Notes: generated by a model not told the origin, from the sequence alone. Numbered from the stretch's first letter, positions 37,501 through 47,765 are shown. The stretch: 64,000 bases of DNA from Thereva unica (GCA_949987705.1 OX465283.1:7854207-7918206), one strand, 5' to 3'. Made by a program: numbers and translations.

Positions 37501-40500
37501 TGTTCCGGATTTTTCCACGATATGTCGCCAAATAAGTTTTTCTCTGTGAAAGTTAAAGGAAAAATATTCTTGACTAATTTAATGCTACACCCGGATGCAA
37601 GGACGAAAATCAAATCGAAGCATCAAGGAATGAGCAGAGATACTCCTGGGAGGAGACTTCCGCTATTATTACAAAAGAGAATAATAGCTTCCTTCCTACC
37701 CCCTAGTGATTAATAGCTTCTAATCCACCTGGCCCAGACGCCAAACTACCAATGGTGCTGCAGAACTATCGAAAAGACTCTGCATTACAAAGGGTAAAGA
37801 AAGCCTGTACATCCTCCTACGCCTCTAAAAAGACCCTCGGCAAGAGATGAGTACTCAAGCCAAAGATGGTAATGTGGATGTAAATAGCCGTAATACGTCC
37901 AGTTCTCACGTACAGTTTAATGGAATGGTTGGCTAGCCCTGAACAAAATCCATGATTTCATAAAGTTGGGAGGATGGCAACAATATGAACAGCAGCCATG
38001 TTGCTCCCCACATTCACATCAAACACCTGGCCTCCTGCAAATGTCCTTACGCTCAGGGAATCCGGCCTCCTACCTTCCGGTCATAGTAACTTCTTGAATT
38101 TGAATTTCATGGTCTCTACAAAACCCCAGGTTAACATTCAGGAAGGATCTCTCCTTCGAAATACCCTCAAGAGAATGAAGAAACGGTCCTGCAGGATTCT
38201 TACAGCTTCTGCAAAAATGGTAGGTCTCAAGACCTAAGCGTGTCGTATGCGTCCCTATCAGCCAGTGTCCGGTCAACACTCCCACTATAGCTGAGAGGTC
38301 TTGTCTCCCGAGCGGTCCGCCTGAAATCATAAGAGGCAAGGCTAACTTGGCTAACGTGCATTTATTAAGATCCCTCCAATGCCTTTTCGCTTGTTGCATT
38401 GTGTGCTGTTTACATCGGAGTTTAAAAGTGGCTCAAGGCATACCAGCCCTTTCCTTTTCTGAAAGGAGAGTAACGGTCGGGCCTTTCTTAGCCAGTTCGT
38501 CAGCTTTACAGTTTCTCTCTATATTTCGGTGACCGGGCACCCATACGAGGAGGGTCCTGAACTGTTCAGTCATCTCATTAAGATATCTGCGACATTCCGA
38601 GGTAGTTCTAGAGCTGTTTGTACAGAGCAGGGCTTTCAGAGCGGCCTGACTATCCAAGAAAATCTAGAGAGTCCCATTCTTATCGCCTTGCTGGTTGATT
38701 TGCAGAGTATTAATCAAACCTCCACTTGATGGGGTTTTATACCTCCTTGTGAAGAGGGAGCAGTTCCGTTTTTACTGCGTTAACGCTGAGTCCGCGGGTG
38801 GCAGTCCAGCTTGAGAGGGTTTGTAGCGTCACCACCGCGAGATCACAGAGGATTTTAATTTTTCGATAATAACAACGTCGTCCACGTACGCCAGGACGTG
38901 ATGCCCCTCTACCTCCATGCGTCGCAATATCTGGTTCATAGTTACGACCCATAGGAGTGGAGAAAGTACTCCTCCTTGCGGAGTGCCTCTACTTACGGCC
39001 TTTCGGACCGAGCCGTTGCTCAAGATTGAGTTCACTAGCATTTGGTGGATAAGGGACACCAACGTTGCCTGGAACCCATGTTCTGTCAAGGCCAGGGTAA
39101 TGGGGTCCGGGAGTATGTTGTTAAACGCCCTCTATGGTTAATATGGTTTGCCTTTGATAAATTTCGCTTAGCCTTTCTAGTCTTTAATAGAAAGATGATA
39201 GGCTGATTGACCTGTCGAGTTATTTCCGATTTTTGGAATATAAGGAGGCTTCGGGGCATGGTTCTTTACGATTAGCCTAGTAAAGTAACCCCAATTTGCC
39301 CTAGGGCTAGAGTCTTGCAGTTGGAACTCTGGTCTGAGAAGTAGTGTTCCTTCAAAGCATTTGCATCACCTCCCATAACCAGGACCGTGGTAGGATCGGT
39401 GTATCTTACCAGGTCCTGAAAGGCCTTAAGAGGTAAAGGGCCCTCGTGGGCTTTATAGACAGGGGTCATCCTGATCTTCGTCACTAAATTGAGGGAGAAG
39501 AAAGGTGCTTATATTATTTTTGACCAGAATATCTGCTCTGGGCTTTCCCTTACTTTTCGCATAAAAAAGATTAAATTTAGGGGTCCCTAGATCCTATCAC
39601 CAGCGATCCATGGCTCTTGGACTAGGGCAACATCGACTTCGCCGGATGCCAGGTGAAGCAGAAGCAAAACAGGATGCTGCTTTACAATGGTGCAGGTTTA
39701 TCTGTATCACCAGCACCATTTCCTGGGCGTTTTGTTCCGACGAGTCACCTCCGCTTCCTTGTCGCTAGAGGTGACTTCGTCTATGTCTGAGCCAAGGAGT
39801 TGTCGCTCTGTGAACAGGTTACTGACGGCTCTGCCCACTCCGGAGTCTGTCGATGCATCAACTTCGCTCTGAACTGCGCTTTCGCTATCGGTTTCCATGT
39901 TTTCTGGTTCGTCGCTAGAGATTTTGGTGCAGGCCACTTGGTTCACGTTCGTTTTCATGTCTGTTTTGTAGACCTTCAGTTCGATCTCTTGGAAGCCGTA
40001 GCTCACGGCGTATTTTTCTTTTGCCAGCTGGTTCAGGCAGTTTTCATTTAGGAGCAGAATAACTTGCATTGTGGTCCTATTAGGTTGCTCCGTTTTGATA
40101 ACCTTCCAGTTATCGGTGTTGATGTAAGGTTTGAAGAGCCACTGGAAACTATGTTCTGGCCCTCGGACGAGATGGTATATCAGCGGCATAACTTCCTTGA
40201 GTCGGGCGCCTGGGTAAACTTCCTCGACTCTAGCTACAGCAGCTTCGTATAGCTCTGCGGATCTGGTGTCGCAGGCCGTAAGTTTTATGCTGCCTTGATA
40301 GACCAGTTTCACACGAGCCAACAGCCAACCAACAAAAATCGTCTGAAAAAGTCGTTTGTGGAGAAGAGGGTGAGAGAATACGAAGGGGTCGGCAAATTTT
40401 TTGAACCAACTATTTCGCTGGTTTTCCGAGTCAACTTTTTGACAGCTGTGTGGTTGTTGTTGTTTTTCCTCTCTGGAAAAAAGAAAAATTAGAGCGGAAA

Positions 40501-41223
40501 AGAGAATTACGATTAAAAACAACAGCAATAAGCAAAGCATTCTGACGTTGGGAAACATGGCTGTGTGAAAGTCCATGTGATTTTTTATCGAACTTCAAAA
40601 GGGAATGAACGATGACAGCAGATTTTTGTTGCTGTTGGCTCGTGTGAAACTGGCCATACCAACCGGCGTCAAGGCATAAGGGGGGAGGTCCTGGGTTGTC
40701 TTTCTGGGCCTCCATAGCCACCTTAGCGAGGGCGACTTGTACCCACCGCCATTGGGGTTTAGGGGCTCGATGTTTTCCAAATGCGATGCTTGCTTCGTCG
40801 AGAATGGAAACAAGTCGACACGGCAACGACACCGACAGCAGCGTATTTGTGCGGCGACGTCTTGCTCGAGCTAACGGATCAAAGAAGAAGAAGATTGGGT
40901 GGGTTCACATCACCTTCACTCTCATTTTCGTCATCTCTATTCAGTATAACCGTTGTTATCCTTACCCATCGATACTCTGGGATTAAACTCACATATTTTT
41001 CAGGCCTGTTTATCTTTCTTGCGTGTCACCTAAAATAATATTTAAAAAAAATAAATTAAAACTCAAAAAGTTAACATTTAAATAACTAAAATTTCATACA
41101 TAGGTAATTGGTCGACTGGAACTTGGTGGACCACGATGTGCAGGAACAGCATTGAATCACTGGAATGAAGTATGCAATTCACCTAGACGACAGATTGCCG
41201 AATGGCATAAGCTGAACGAGTAA
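27922..41223 (+). CDS. Sytalpha: Synaptotagmin, Syt-alpha type (last four coding exons, 5' end missing)
   Basis: Synaptotagmins are vesicle membrane proteins that couple calcium and phospholipid binding to SNARE-driven exocytosis. The coding join is 27922-28504, 36732-37215, 37267-37341 and 41104-41223. All junctions are GT/AG and the phases close without a stop. Order along the product: a membrane segment ([17 protein letters not shown]), a basic then Pro-rich linker, C2A, C2B, and a C-terminal WHKLNE carrying the WHxL motif. The C2A loop 1 insertion and the [18 protein letters not shown] linker between the C2 domains point to the arthropod Syt-alpha/beta group; I favour alpha. The first visible exon starts in phase 1, so an exon with the start codon lies upstream and was not located. 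LINE relics fill the introns. Confidence 0.88.
28850..29640 (-). pseudogene. R1-like LINE 3' remnant in Syt intron
   Basis: On the minus strand, the stretch between about 29560 and 29280 carries the C-terminal blocks of R1-type LINEs. It contains [19 protein letters not shown], then LTPENILEH, which matches the usual LTPENI ending. Many stops and frame changes are present. Similarity is recognised by eye and is modest. Confidence 0.45.
29803..30064 (-). pseudogene. RTE-like LINE 3' fragment (second family)
   Basis: Minus-strand translation gives [20 protein letters not shown], the conserved C-terminal block of RTE-like polymerases (RWLGHVxRM type). The 3' end is agagccgttaaagaagaag. The same family end is found at 54890-55102. 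The 5' edge coincides with the GGGGTCGTCC repeat at 30065. Confidence 0.7.
30065..30478. repeat. Interspersed repeat starting GGGGTCGTCCATTAATTA (copy 2)
   Basis: This is the longest of the three copies. Relative to copy 1 it carries an extra segment (about 30225-30315) with gtcagaccaggtcagccggc, which copy 3 also has in part. Confidence 0.65.
30479..30905. other. Intronic stretch with a short repeat shared with 36050-36112
   Basis: No gene is seen. The block tcgattgtttagcc followed by caccggc.agccaaac occurs at 30823-30870 and again at 36051-36090, in the same orientation. Confidence 0.45.
30908..31068. repeat. Partial copy of the fold-back repeat (ggggcgctaacgaaaa type)
   Basis: It shares gcatggggcgctaacgaaaa, then catttaagtaagtggctgca and ctttacattcaaaattattt with the complete inverted repeat at 56069-56375. 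It retains an uninterrupted version of the site that is split by a hAT-like element at 47065-47729. Confidence 0.6.
31069..32783. other. Syt intron, no gene seen
   Basis: No open frame with family similarity on either strand. It is AT-rich, with scattered homopolymer runs. Confidence 0.5.
32784..33240 (-). pseudogene. RTE LINE 3' fragment, C-terminal coding intact
   Basis: On the minus strand a frame of more than 130 codons is open to the end of the polymerase. It starts at [16 protein letters not shown] and includes [15 protein letters not shown] and [10 protein letters not shown]. It ends in the gacagcagcg...aagaagaag tail. It belongs to the same family as 16240-18838 but is less decayed. 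Immediately 5' of it (33241-33320) lies the head of the SINE-like family in the opposite orientation. Confidence 0.8.
33241..33320 (+). repeat. SINE head segment, inverted relative to adjoining LINE
   Basis: It reads ggtcccaagtccagggtgtg as at 7880, but here it runs plus-strand while the LINE fragment runs minus-strand. This may be a separate truncated SINE or an inverted 5' end made by twin priming. Confidence 0.5.
33321..34319. other. Syt intron, no gene seen
   Basis: No conserved open frame or clear repeat boundary was recognised. Confidence 0.5.
34320..34450. repeat. Partial relative of the MITE at 57270-57479
   Basis: It shares tcatcagcggaatagggtga, ataacat, gcacgtgccgtaactatttcggactgatgg (as separate blocks) and a gccaccg/ctcctagc segment with that element. 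Confidence 0.5.
34500..34747. repeat. Interspersed repeat starting GGGGTCGTCCATTAATTACG (copy 3)
   Basis: It has the same starting base and block order as copies 1 and 2, with an unusually long G run at about 34531-34542. It breaks off in the atccgcct block. Confidence 0.65.
34994..36000 (-). pseudogene. CR1/Jockey-type LINE reverse transcriptase (5'-truncated, damaged)
   Basis: A 287-codon frame on the minus strand (34994-35857) contains the RT fingers and palm: [20 protein letters not shown], then [21 protein letters not shown] and [16 protein letters not shown]. The catalytic FADD box is FAND, so a metal-binding Asp is lost. Upstream, out of frame, [11 protein letters not shown] near 35965 is the preceding RT block. 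There is no endonuclease. It sits antisense in the 8.2-kb Syt intron. Confidence 0.8.
36001..36731. other. Syt intron, no gene seen
   Basis: It contains the short repeat shared with 30823-30870. The last bases form the acceptor tract of the exon at 36732. Confidence 0.55.
36732..37215 (+). CDS. Sytalpha: Syt exon: rest of C2A and most of C2B
   Basis: The acceptor is cttgcag before 36732. The first codon completes the Arg split by the 8.2-kb intron. C2A loop 3 reads [13 protein letters not shown], in which the first acidic position of the common DFDR motif is Ser. C2B loop 1 keeps both acids ([13 protein letters not shown]). The polybasic strand is KKKTHVKKR, the usual site of PIP2 and SNARE contact. 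The exon ends on a whole codon at 37215, followed by gtaac. Confidence 0.9.
37267..37341 (+). CDS. Sytalpha: Syt exon: C2B loop 3
   Basis: This 25-codon exon lies between a 51-bp intron (37216-37266) and a 3.8-kb intron. It encodes [16 protein letters not shown]. The calcium loop has DWD, and Glu where the last Asp is usual. The acceptor is atttttag and the donor gtgagt. Confidence 0.88.
39707..40576 (-). pseudogene. Chimeric open frame: MITE leader fused to LINE ORF1
   Basis: The frame is 289 codons with no stop. Codons upstream of about 40290 come from the inserted TIR element, which supplies a hydrophobic leader ([19 protein letters not shown]). Codons after that are LOA ORF1 ([10 protein letters not shown] onward, DUF4780-like). 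The membrane-like N-terminus is therefore an accident of insertion, not a property of ORF1. The C-terminal part is Glu/Ser-rich and acidic. Confidence 0.6.
40293..40655. mobile_element. TIR element, ~360 bp, inserted in the LINE ORF1
   Basis: The left end reads cagtttcacacgagccaaca and the right end is its exact inverted complement, tgttggctcgtgtgaaactg. Similarity continues as caacaaaaatc, for at least 30 bases. Flanking translation on both sides is LINE ORF1. I could not settle a target duplication. Confidence 0.7.
40740..40897 (+). pseudogene. RTE LINE 3' fragment
   Basis: It carries aaatgcgatgcttg (the MRCL block), an internally deleted C-terminus, then gacagcagcgtatttg and the agctaacggatcaaagaaga tail. 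It is the same family as 16240-18838, in sense orientation within the Syt intron. Confidence 0.65.
41104..41223 (+). CDS. Sytalpha: Syt terminal exon: end of C2B and WHxL motif
   Basis: It starts after catacatag in phase 0 and ends at TAA, 41221-41223. It encodes VIGRLELGG, then the C2B C-terminal helix region [21 protein letters not shown]. The WHxL motif near the C-terminus is conserved in synaptotagmins and implicated in vesicle docking. Confidence 0.9.
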   Translation, partial: VIGRLELGGPRCAGTALNHWNEVCNSPRRQIAEWHKLNE

Positions 41224-42000
41224 GATTAAATCCATATATATGATAGAAATCTGAATACAGTCTGCAATCGCTGCAAAAAAAGGTAAACAAAAAATACAAG
41301 AAAGATATTCTCTGTGTGTGTACTATATTAAAATGCACCTCTATCTGTGCTAAGCGCTACTATATATAGCGGCCGTGTTGAACTGTGAATGGAATGATTG
41401 TAAGTCAAATTGTCAAAATAAAAAAAAATATAGAATTACAGGTTTTTAAGAAAATTATTTAAAAAAAAAAACAATTAAAAACTAGAAAATATATTGATTT
41501 AAAATATAAAAAAAAACTAAATTAAAAAAAAGCTAAGCTAAAAAATAAATAATTATAAAAACAATTACTTTAGATGAAAAAAAATACTAAAAAGCAAACC
41601 AAAAAAATATTTAAAATTTTTTGTTTATATTTCTTTGATAAACTTTTTTTGTTTGAAATAATTTTAGTCTCTAGGTAAGATAAAAAATAAAACAAAAAAC
41701 AATTAACGAATGTAAGTATTTAAAAAGTAATCTCTGCAATGTATCAACTTTAAAAAAAAAAACTTTGCTACTGTAGACTGTCTTCAATTAGATTTATACA
41801 AAAAATAAATGAAAACATGTAAAATTGTCATTTTATTTCTTTCTTTTTTTAAATTTAAATTTAAATTTAAATATTAATATTCTTTTCAACACAACCCAAT
41901 CAATTTTTATTAATATTATTTTTATATTCTTTTAAGCTGTAATTTGTAAAATTTTGTCATTTAGTTTTAAATTTAAATTTTAAGCATCTTCAGCAGCATA
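41224..42000 (+). other. Syt 3' untranslated region and AT-rich downstream DNA
   Basis: It is extremely A-rich after the stop codon. Several AATAAA-type hexamers occur (for example near 41418, 41543 and 41805), so the true cleavage site cannot be chosen from sequence. An attta/aaattt run near 41850-41875 is self-complementary. Confidence 0.5.
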
Positions 42001-42003
42001 TAA

Positions 42004-44812
42004 AGGGGTTCTACACCATCGTTCAGTTGTTCGTTCAGTCTCAGTTTCTGTTCAACTGTCAGTTTTAACTGACATGTGGACTGGAAGAACTGAAGAGGAT
42101 ACTGAACTGAAAACTGAACTGAGGCTAAAATCTCATCGAGCCCAATTCAGTTGACAGTTAAAATGAAAAGTAACTGACATCTAGAAAAGCTTGCTTGTTC
42201 GCGTTTGGGTTAAGTCAGTTTGTGTGCACATCGTTTCAATATTCCAAGCATAGTCCGGGGAAATTGGCAAAAAAACCCCGAAAGGAGACAAAACTCCAAA
42301 ATGGCTGAAAATTGGTACTCAACCTCCTTTTGACATTTTAAGAAAACAACTTCAGAATCCACAAAAATAAAACACGCCCGCCGGAGATATCGCGTTTTTC
42401 CCGAGTTTTCCATGTATCTCGGTTTCTATAGGTCATATAACCCCGTGCGAGGGGTTGAAATGACAATTGATAATGAAATGCTCTACAACTTTAATACTAA
42501 CAAAAAAGTTGACCCGATTAACCCTTTGAAAGTTATTCAAGGTCATAGTTTTCGAAAATCAGTTTTTAGCCAAATTTTTACCCATAAACTGGAATTTTCG
42601 AATTTTTTTTCGATCAGTCAATGCGAAATGTTATTGCCTACAAAAATTCCTTTTGTCATATTTTCGAAAACTTAACCTTTTGGAAGTTACTCAAGGTCAA
42701 AGTTTGCAAAAATAACTTTTTGGCCAAAAATCTGTTTTTTTTTCGAAAATTGTATTTTGTAAGCAAAACAATATTGTTATACTTTTCGTTAGCGCCCCAC
42801 GCTTTTTACATTTCGAAAGTTCCCATATACTGGCTGTAGTAAAAAATCTTTACATTCAACATTATTTTTTATATTTTAATTTATTTTGGAATAAAAACTG
42901 TATTTTAGGTTTTTCAAACTATATACAGTTTACTTTCTAATTTTCAGTCTATTATATATTTTCTGCCATTTTGCGGCAACCGCCATATCAGATTTAAAAT
43001 GACGCCGCACAGCTTACTGTACTTACTTGATACACATACCGAGGACATCATGAAGAAAAAGTTAATCTCGTTTTGTGTTGGCAGCCAAGCTGTGCTTGCC
43101 GCCATTTTGAATGAGGCCAGACATCTAACAGTATTCAACTTGTCATATCCTTTTATTTGATACCCATACCGAGTGGCTTGAATAGAAAAACGTAACCCCC
43201 ATTTTGTGTTGGCCGCCATATTGAATTTGAAATAATTTCGCACAGCTTCTACAATTCTACTTGTAACATGCTTTCATTTGATATCCATACCGAGCGCGTT
43301 GTAAAGAAAAATGCAATCCCCCATTTTGTGTTGCCCACCATTTTGTGTTTGCGCCATTTTGAACAACGCCACACAGCTAATAGTATTTTACTTCTTATAC
43401 CCTTTTATTTGATACCCATTCCGAGTAGTCTGTAAATAAAATGGTAATCCGCCATTATTTGTTGGCCGCCATTTTGATTTTGAAATGTCGCCTCACAGCT
43501 TGTATTCTCTTTGTCTCACCCTTTCATTTGACACCAACGCCGGGAGTCGGCGAACACAATTGCAAAATTCGGCCGCCATATATATATAAATTTACAGCCA
43601 TGTCAATTTTTTTACACAATGGTCCGATTGTATTGCCACGCGAACTATGCATATGTGCAAACAGTATTCTTCTTTTGTATTAAGGGTGTTTCTAAATCCA
43701 ATAATTTCTTGTCAGCAGTCTCACTCATATTTTAATATACAATTGGACATTATTTCAGAAGAACTGGGGAAAAAATGAACGAAACAAATTATCGTTAAGT
43801 CCAATAAAATAGTGTTTTGAGAGTGTTTAAGAATTTCAGAAATCACGAAAAAAATTTAATATACGAGTATGCTTCATCTTAAAATAATTTTCATCAAGTT
43901 TTTCCGTTAATAAATTCCGCCGTTAATCACCTACTTAGGCAATGGCTGTCAATTGGTTTGAGCCTATATATTTTTTGAACGGAGTCACTCAGGTTGCTGT
44001 GTTTTATACCAAATTAAAGAATACACATTTACCTAAAAGATGAGCCTAATTAGGCTACTTTATGATAATTACTTTAGGAGTTATTCAAATTTCAGTAAAT
44101 TTAAAAAAAAAACCAAATTTTTTCCCTAATCACCCTGTATCTTAGTGGATAGTGGAGATAGCCGCCCTCTGTAGAACAATTTTTTTCTCCCAAGATATCC
44201 AGGAATCACCACTGAAAATATTAGCCGCCTACTCCAACAAAGGATTTATAAAATTTCTGATGACCTTTACAAGTCGGGAATGATAGAATATGAGTATTTT
44301 AACTTATTAAAACGACAATATCTCAGAAATGGCAATTCCTACGAGAAAATGTATAATATATTTTTTTGTAGATAATCGCCTAATCTACAAACGTTGTAAA
44401 CACAATTTTCTGATAAGACGTACGGTTTAGCATATATTTGCAAAAAACTGATATTTTGACCCTTTGACCTTGAATAAAAAAGTTTGCAGTCGTCCAATCG
44501 CGTGGCAGTCTCTACAGCTTATGTATAATAATGTTTTTAAGGGCTGTTCCAATTTTCAGCAACTTCCGAATTATCTTCCAATTATGGCGTTTTTTCGTCT
44601 ATTTTGACTGGACTATTAGCTACCTCGTGAAAAGACTAAATCGCCCTGCATTATCGCCCTTTCTAATAATTTTGTTTAGCCGCAATTTAGCCAGTATTCG
44701 CACAGGCCCTATATTTCTTTTTTGGCAGGTACCATTCTCAGCTCTCTTTTTCCCACAGTTGAACTGAAACTGAGACTGAACGGACAACTGAACTGATGGT
44801 GTAGAACCCCCT
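42004..44812. mobile_element. TIR element, 2.8 kb, non-autonomous, TAA target duplication
   Basis: The left end is aggggttctacaccatc and the right end, inverted, agggggttctacaccatc. Similarity runs about 55 bases (ttcagttg, cgttcagtctcagttt, tgttcaactgt). The trinucleotide taa flanks both sides (42001-42003 and 44813-44815), typical of PIF/Harbinger. The interior has no transposase that I can recognise. It carries the tandem array at 42950-43565 and a segment also present at 46355-46445, and it resembles fold-back repeat sequence near 42790-42900. Confidence 0.65.
42950..43565. repeat. Tandem repeat, ~120-125-bp unit, about 5 copies, inside the 2.8-kb element
   Basis: Each unit has a catt.gaty.cc(c)atacccgag-type box (tttgatacccataccgag), then a ccccattttgtgttgg box and gccgccattttga, then cacagct. 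Boxes recur near 43030, 43155, 43280 and 43405, and more diverged near 43530. Copies differ by small indels. Confidence 0.7.
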
Positions 44813-44815
44813 TAA

Positions 44816-45480
44816 CATTTTCAATTAGACCTTTTTTTAACTAAATAGTATTTTAATAATTAAATATAATTTAACAATAAAATTTTGTATCTAAAAAAAA
44901 AAACTCAGAGAAAAAGTGACAATTTTATCATTATTTAGATATTATTACAAAATAGGAAAAATCTTCAAATTCTTGAAATTATCATTTGCAGCACAATCTT
45001 TAAAAAAAACTATGATTATATTAATAAAGAAATAATATTCTTGAAAATATGAAAAAGATGACTATCTGAATAAAATCGAGATATTGTAAAAGATCATTAA
45101 AATTATAAATAACTGATGAAGATTACTCATTGCATAAAAATATAAATGAAGAATATAAAGTATGAAGGTTAGTTTAAGGAAACCCTTGTAATATTGCTAA
45201 TACTGATAGAACAGATGTTGTTTCTATTTATTTATTTACTCATTAAGTGCTGTGTAAGATCAACCAAAAAACAAAAAAGAAGAAAAACCCAAGTAAAAAG
45301 AGAAGAAGAATTATAAATAATATTTAACAAAAATAAAACTGTACAAAATGTTTAAATATAAATTTTTAATTTTTGTTTTAAAATGGCTTAAAATAGTAAG
45401 CCACGTTTTGTTTAAGTTTATTCTGATTAAATAGTAGCGCCATTTTTGTTTTTACTATGCTCTGCATTATCAGCTTTTTA
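44816..45480. other. AT-rich spacer, nothing seen
   Basis: Long A/T runs and no open frame of note. Confidence 0.5.
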
Positions 45481-45482
45481 TT

Positions 45483-46290
45483 GTGGCAAATAAAAGTCTA
45501 CCAGATGAATTTCCAAAACACGGACGTTTCAAATATTCTGAGATGGTGCTCATGGAGAATTTGGTAACAGATAAGTATAGAAGAGAGTGCATTGAAATGC
45601 GAAATGACATTTTGTTGAATGAGCCGAACGCTTATTTGGTTTACTTAAATTTTTGGGTTATGGGTGAAACCCGGATGGACACAATACATAAGGGCCCCTG
45701 TGGTGAAAGTCGAGTCGTAGGGTACTAGAGTGGATGTGCTAAGTTGAGTTTAGTCCCCTGTACTGATGGTCGTGATTCGTCACTTTCTTCAACTCAAACG
45801 ACTTGTCGTAAAGATACGACTTTCAGCACAGGGGCTAGAGTGTCAGTGGAAACTCGTCGCATACTGTGCAACCGCCGAACGCAATGCATCTGTTTCCAGC
45901 TTGAAAGCCACAAGCAATACGAAATCTCAGTTTGGTGTCCTACAGACAGCGATAGAGAACGTGTGACATGCTCCGCTACGTCAGTAAAAGATAATGATTT
46001 TCGACCATGGTGATATGAGGGATCGAAGTAACTCAAAAAGGAAGTTTGCAGGATCACCGAAGAGGGAATGAGATGCAAGAACACATCCGCCTGGGAGAAT
46101 TAAAAGGCCCAGAAGATAACAAGCGGATTTTAATCCTATCTAATATGGGACTCCCAGCACTAGTGAACTAGGTATTCTCAGGAAATTAGAACAGTAGCGT
46201 AAATAACGCTCCCGCAAGCCCCGTATCACGTGGGGCGCAGCAAAGCCAGCGGCGTCCTCAGGTCCATTGATAAAACAACAACAATAAGAG
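45483..46290. other. Probable decayed retroelement ending in (aac)n
   Basis: The plus strand ends in gcggcgtcctcaggtcc followed by ataaaacaacaacaataa, the form of 3' end seen on insect non-LTR elements. Two orphan frames occur upstream (45483-45728 and 45744-46013) without recognisable domains. The self-complementary core cacaggggctagagtgtcag / gtactgatgg is unexplained. Weak call. Confidence 0.3.
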
Positions 46291-46354
46291 TGAGAAATAA
46301 TTTAATAATATTATGATGATTTATGAGTTAGAAGTTGAATCAACGGTTATTAGC

Positions 46355-46445
46355 ATTTTAAGGAGACAAAATTCCAAAATGGCTGAAAATTGGTTCACAG
46401 CTTCCTTGTGACTTTTTAAGAAAACTATTTCGGAATCCAAACTAG
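46355..46445. repeat. Copy of a segment from the 2.8-kb TIR element
   Basis: aaggagacaaaattccaaaatggctgaaaattgg (read as blocks) through aagaaaac.a.ttc.gaatcc matches 42280-42360 in the same orientation. Confidence 0.55.
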
Positions 46446-46742
46446 TAGGGATGTGAGTTTGGCCCCCTAGGTCCACACGAACAACTTCCCAGTATGATGA
46501 ACGTAGACGGAATAAACCGACTTCTTACAAAATAGTAATACGTTTAGCACTAGTGGGAAATTGACTAGTTTCAGAACTGAATAAATAGTGGTAAATTCTT
46601 AAGATTTTTCTAGAGAATTTGTTTTCCCTGATTGTTAGCAAACAAACATTTCTTTCGAACTAGCTATCGCTGTGCAGAATCCAAAAAAGAGCGGGTCTCA
46701 TTTTTCTTTCGGCACTTTAAAGAAGTCGATAAAGTTCGCGCG

Positions 46743-46996
46743 GTATCGTGCAGGTACAAAAAGCACGATCGTCATTTAAATCAAAAAACGGCTCGACCAA
46801 ATTTTACAAAAATCTTTTCAGATCATATTTCCGTTAATACGCTACGAATGACACTTCCACGAAGTCGCACACACACACATACTTCCTCTCAAATTTTTGC
46901 TTAAAATGCTATTGGGACTTTGAAAAATGAAAATACGTTGAAAATTTTGATTTCGATTTTCGGACTGATAACAATAACTTCTTTATACTGAGAAGT
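46743..46996. repeat. Interspersed repeat, inverse of 25539-25815
   Basis: It shows the same blocks reversed: ttgcttaaaatgctattggg, actttgaaaaatgaaaatac and a (CA)n stretch near 46870. Confidence 0.6.
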
Positions 46997-47004
46997 TAAA
47001 AATA

Positions 47005-47765
47005 ATTTTGAAGGTAAAGCTTCATTGCTCCAGCCAGAAACGTAAAAAAACATGGAGCGCTAACCAGGGCCGGCACTTTGTTTTTTTTTTGCGCCCGGTG
47101 CAGAATGCCATATTGCGCCCTATTCACTGAATCTCGTTACAAGAGATCTTATGCTTCTCACTTCGTTTATTTACGTCTTTTAACAAATACCGAAACCTGA
47201 AGTTATATCAATCCCAGTATACAGCAGTACACAATACAGAACCATCGGAATAATTATTTCCTTTGTAAGAGTTAATATGACACTTTTTAAAGTATATATA
47301 TTTTTCTTTCACTCGGCGGATTTTTCCTTTCAATTTTTACTTCAGATTCTCGAAAACGAATGAATCTTTCGTCACTTTTTAGGTAAAAACTTACATAGGT
47401 ACAAATTTTATAAAAAAGTCTCAAAATTAAAATCTCGGGTAAGCTCCTGCACAAGGGGAAGTAGGATTTTCCTACTTCGGTGAGTTTGTGAAATTTTGGC
47501 GCCCGCGCGATCTACACGAGTTCGGAAACAGACGTACAAAATATTTTATCAAGAGAATTAACTAGAAAAATAAATCGAGGTTAGGTTATAAAAGGTAATT
47601 CCTTTAAGATATGAAAGTCATGGAAAGATTTTTTCAATTTTTTTAAAATCTTAATTTCTAAAATTGCGCCCCTGTGCAGTTGCGCCCGGTGCGAGTGCAC
47701 CATTTGCACTTATTGAAGCGCCGCCCTTGGCGGTAACGAAAAGTTCCAGTTTAGAGAGTAAGTAT
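47005..47765. repeat. Fold-back repeat copy split by the hAT-like element
   Basis: Left of the insertion are taattttgaaggtaaagctt and cattgctccagcca; right of it are gaaaagttccagt. Both halves match the family defined at 56069-56375. Confidence 0.6.
47065..47729. mobile_element. hAT-like element, 665 bp, with 8-bp target duplication
   Basis: The ends are cagggccggcact and, inverted, caagggcggcgct. Subterminal gcgcccggtgc occurs at both ends. The flanks gcgctaac (47057-47064) and gcggtaac (47730-47737) are an octamer repeat with one change. Joining the flanks gives ggagcgctaacgaaaagttccag, matching the uninterrupted fold-back repeat at 30921 and 56188. No transposase is present. Confidence 0.75.

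Larger units (their letters stand above)
37740..40790 (-). pseudogene. LOA/I-like LINE with ORF1, endonuclease, RT and RNase H (decayed)
   Basis: It is antisense in the 3.8-kb Syt intron. In 5'-3' order on the minus strand: ORF1 with a DUF4780-like region ([20 protein letters not shown] ... [14 protein letters not shown], about 40278-39990). Next comes an endonuclease piece with [10 protein letters not shown] near 39380. The RT contains [13 protein letters not shown] and AYVDDVVII near 38980-38880. The RNase H part has [11 protein letters not shown] and [18 protein letters not shown] near 38657-38480. The tail has a CxxC-type end (FCRSC). Jockey-superfamily elements with an RNase H domain belong to the LOA/I groups. 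Stops and frame changes separate every part. A MITE interrupts ORF1. Confidence 0.75.

Noticed and set aside
39800..40252. Plus-strand frames over the LOA ORF1
   Set aside because: They are antisense shadows of the minus-strand LINE coding sequence.
45744..46084. Overlapping plus and minus frames near a self-complementary cagggg block
   Set aside because: No conserved domain and part of a probable retroelement remnant.
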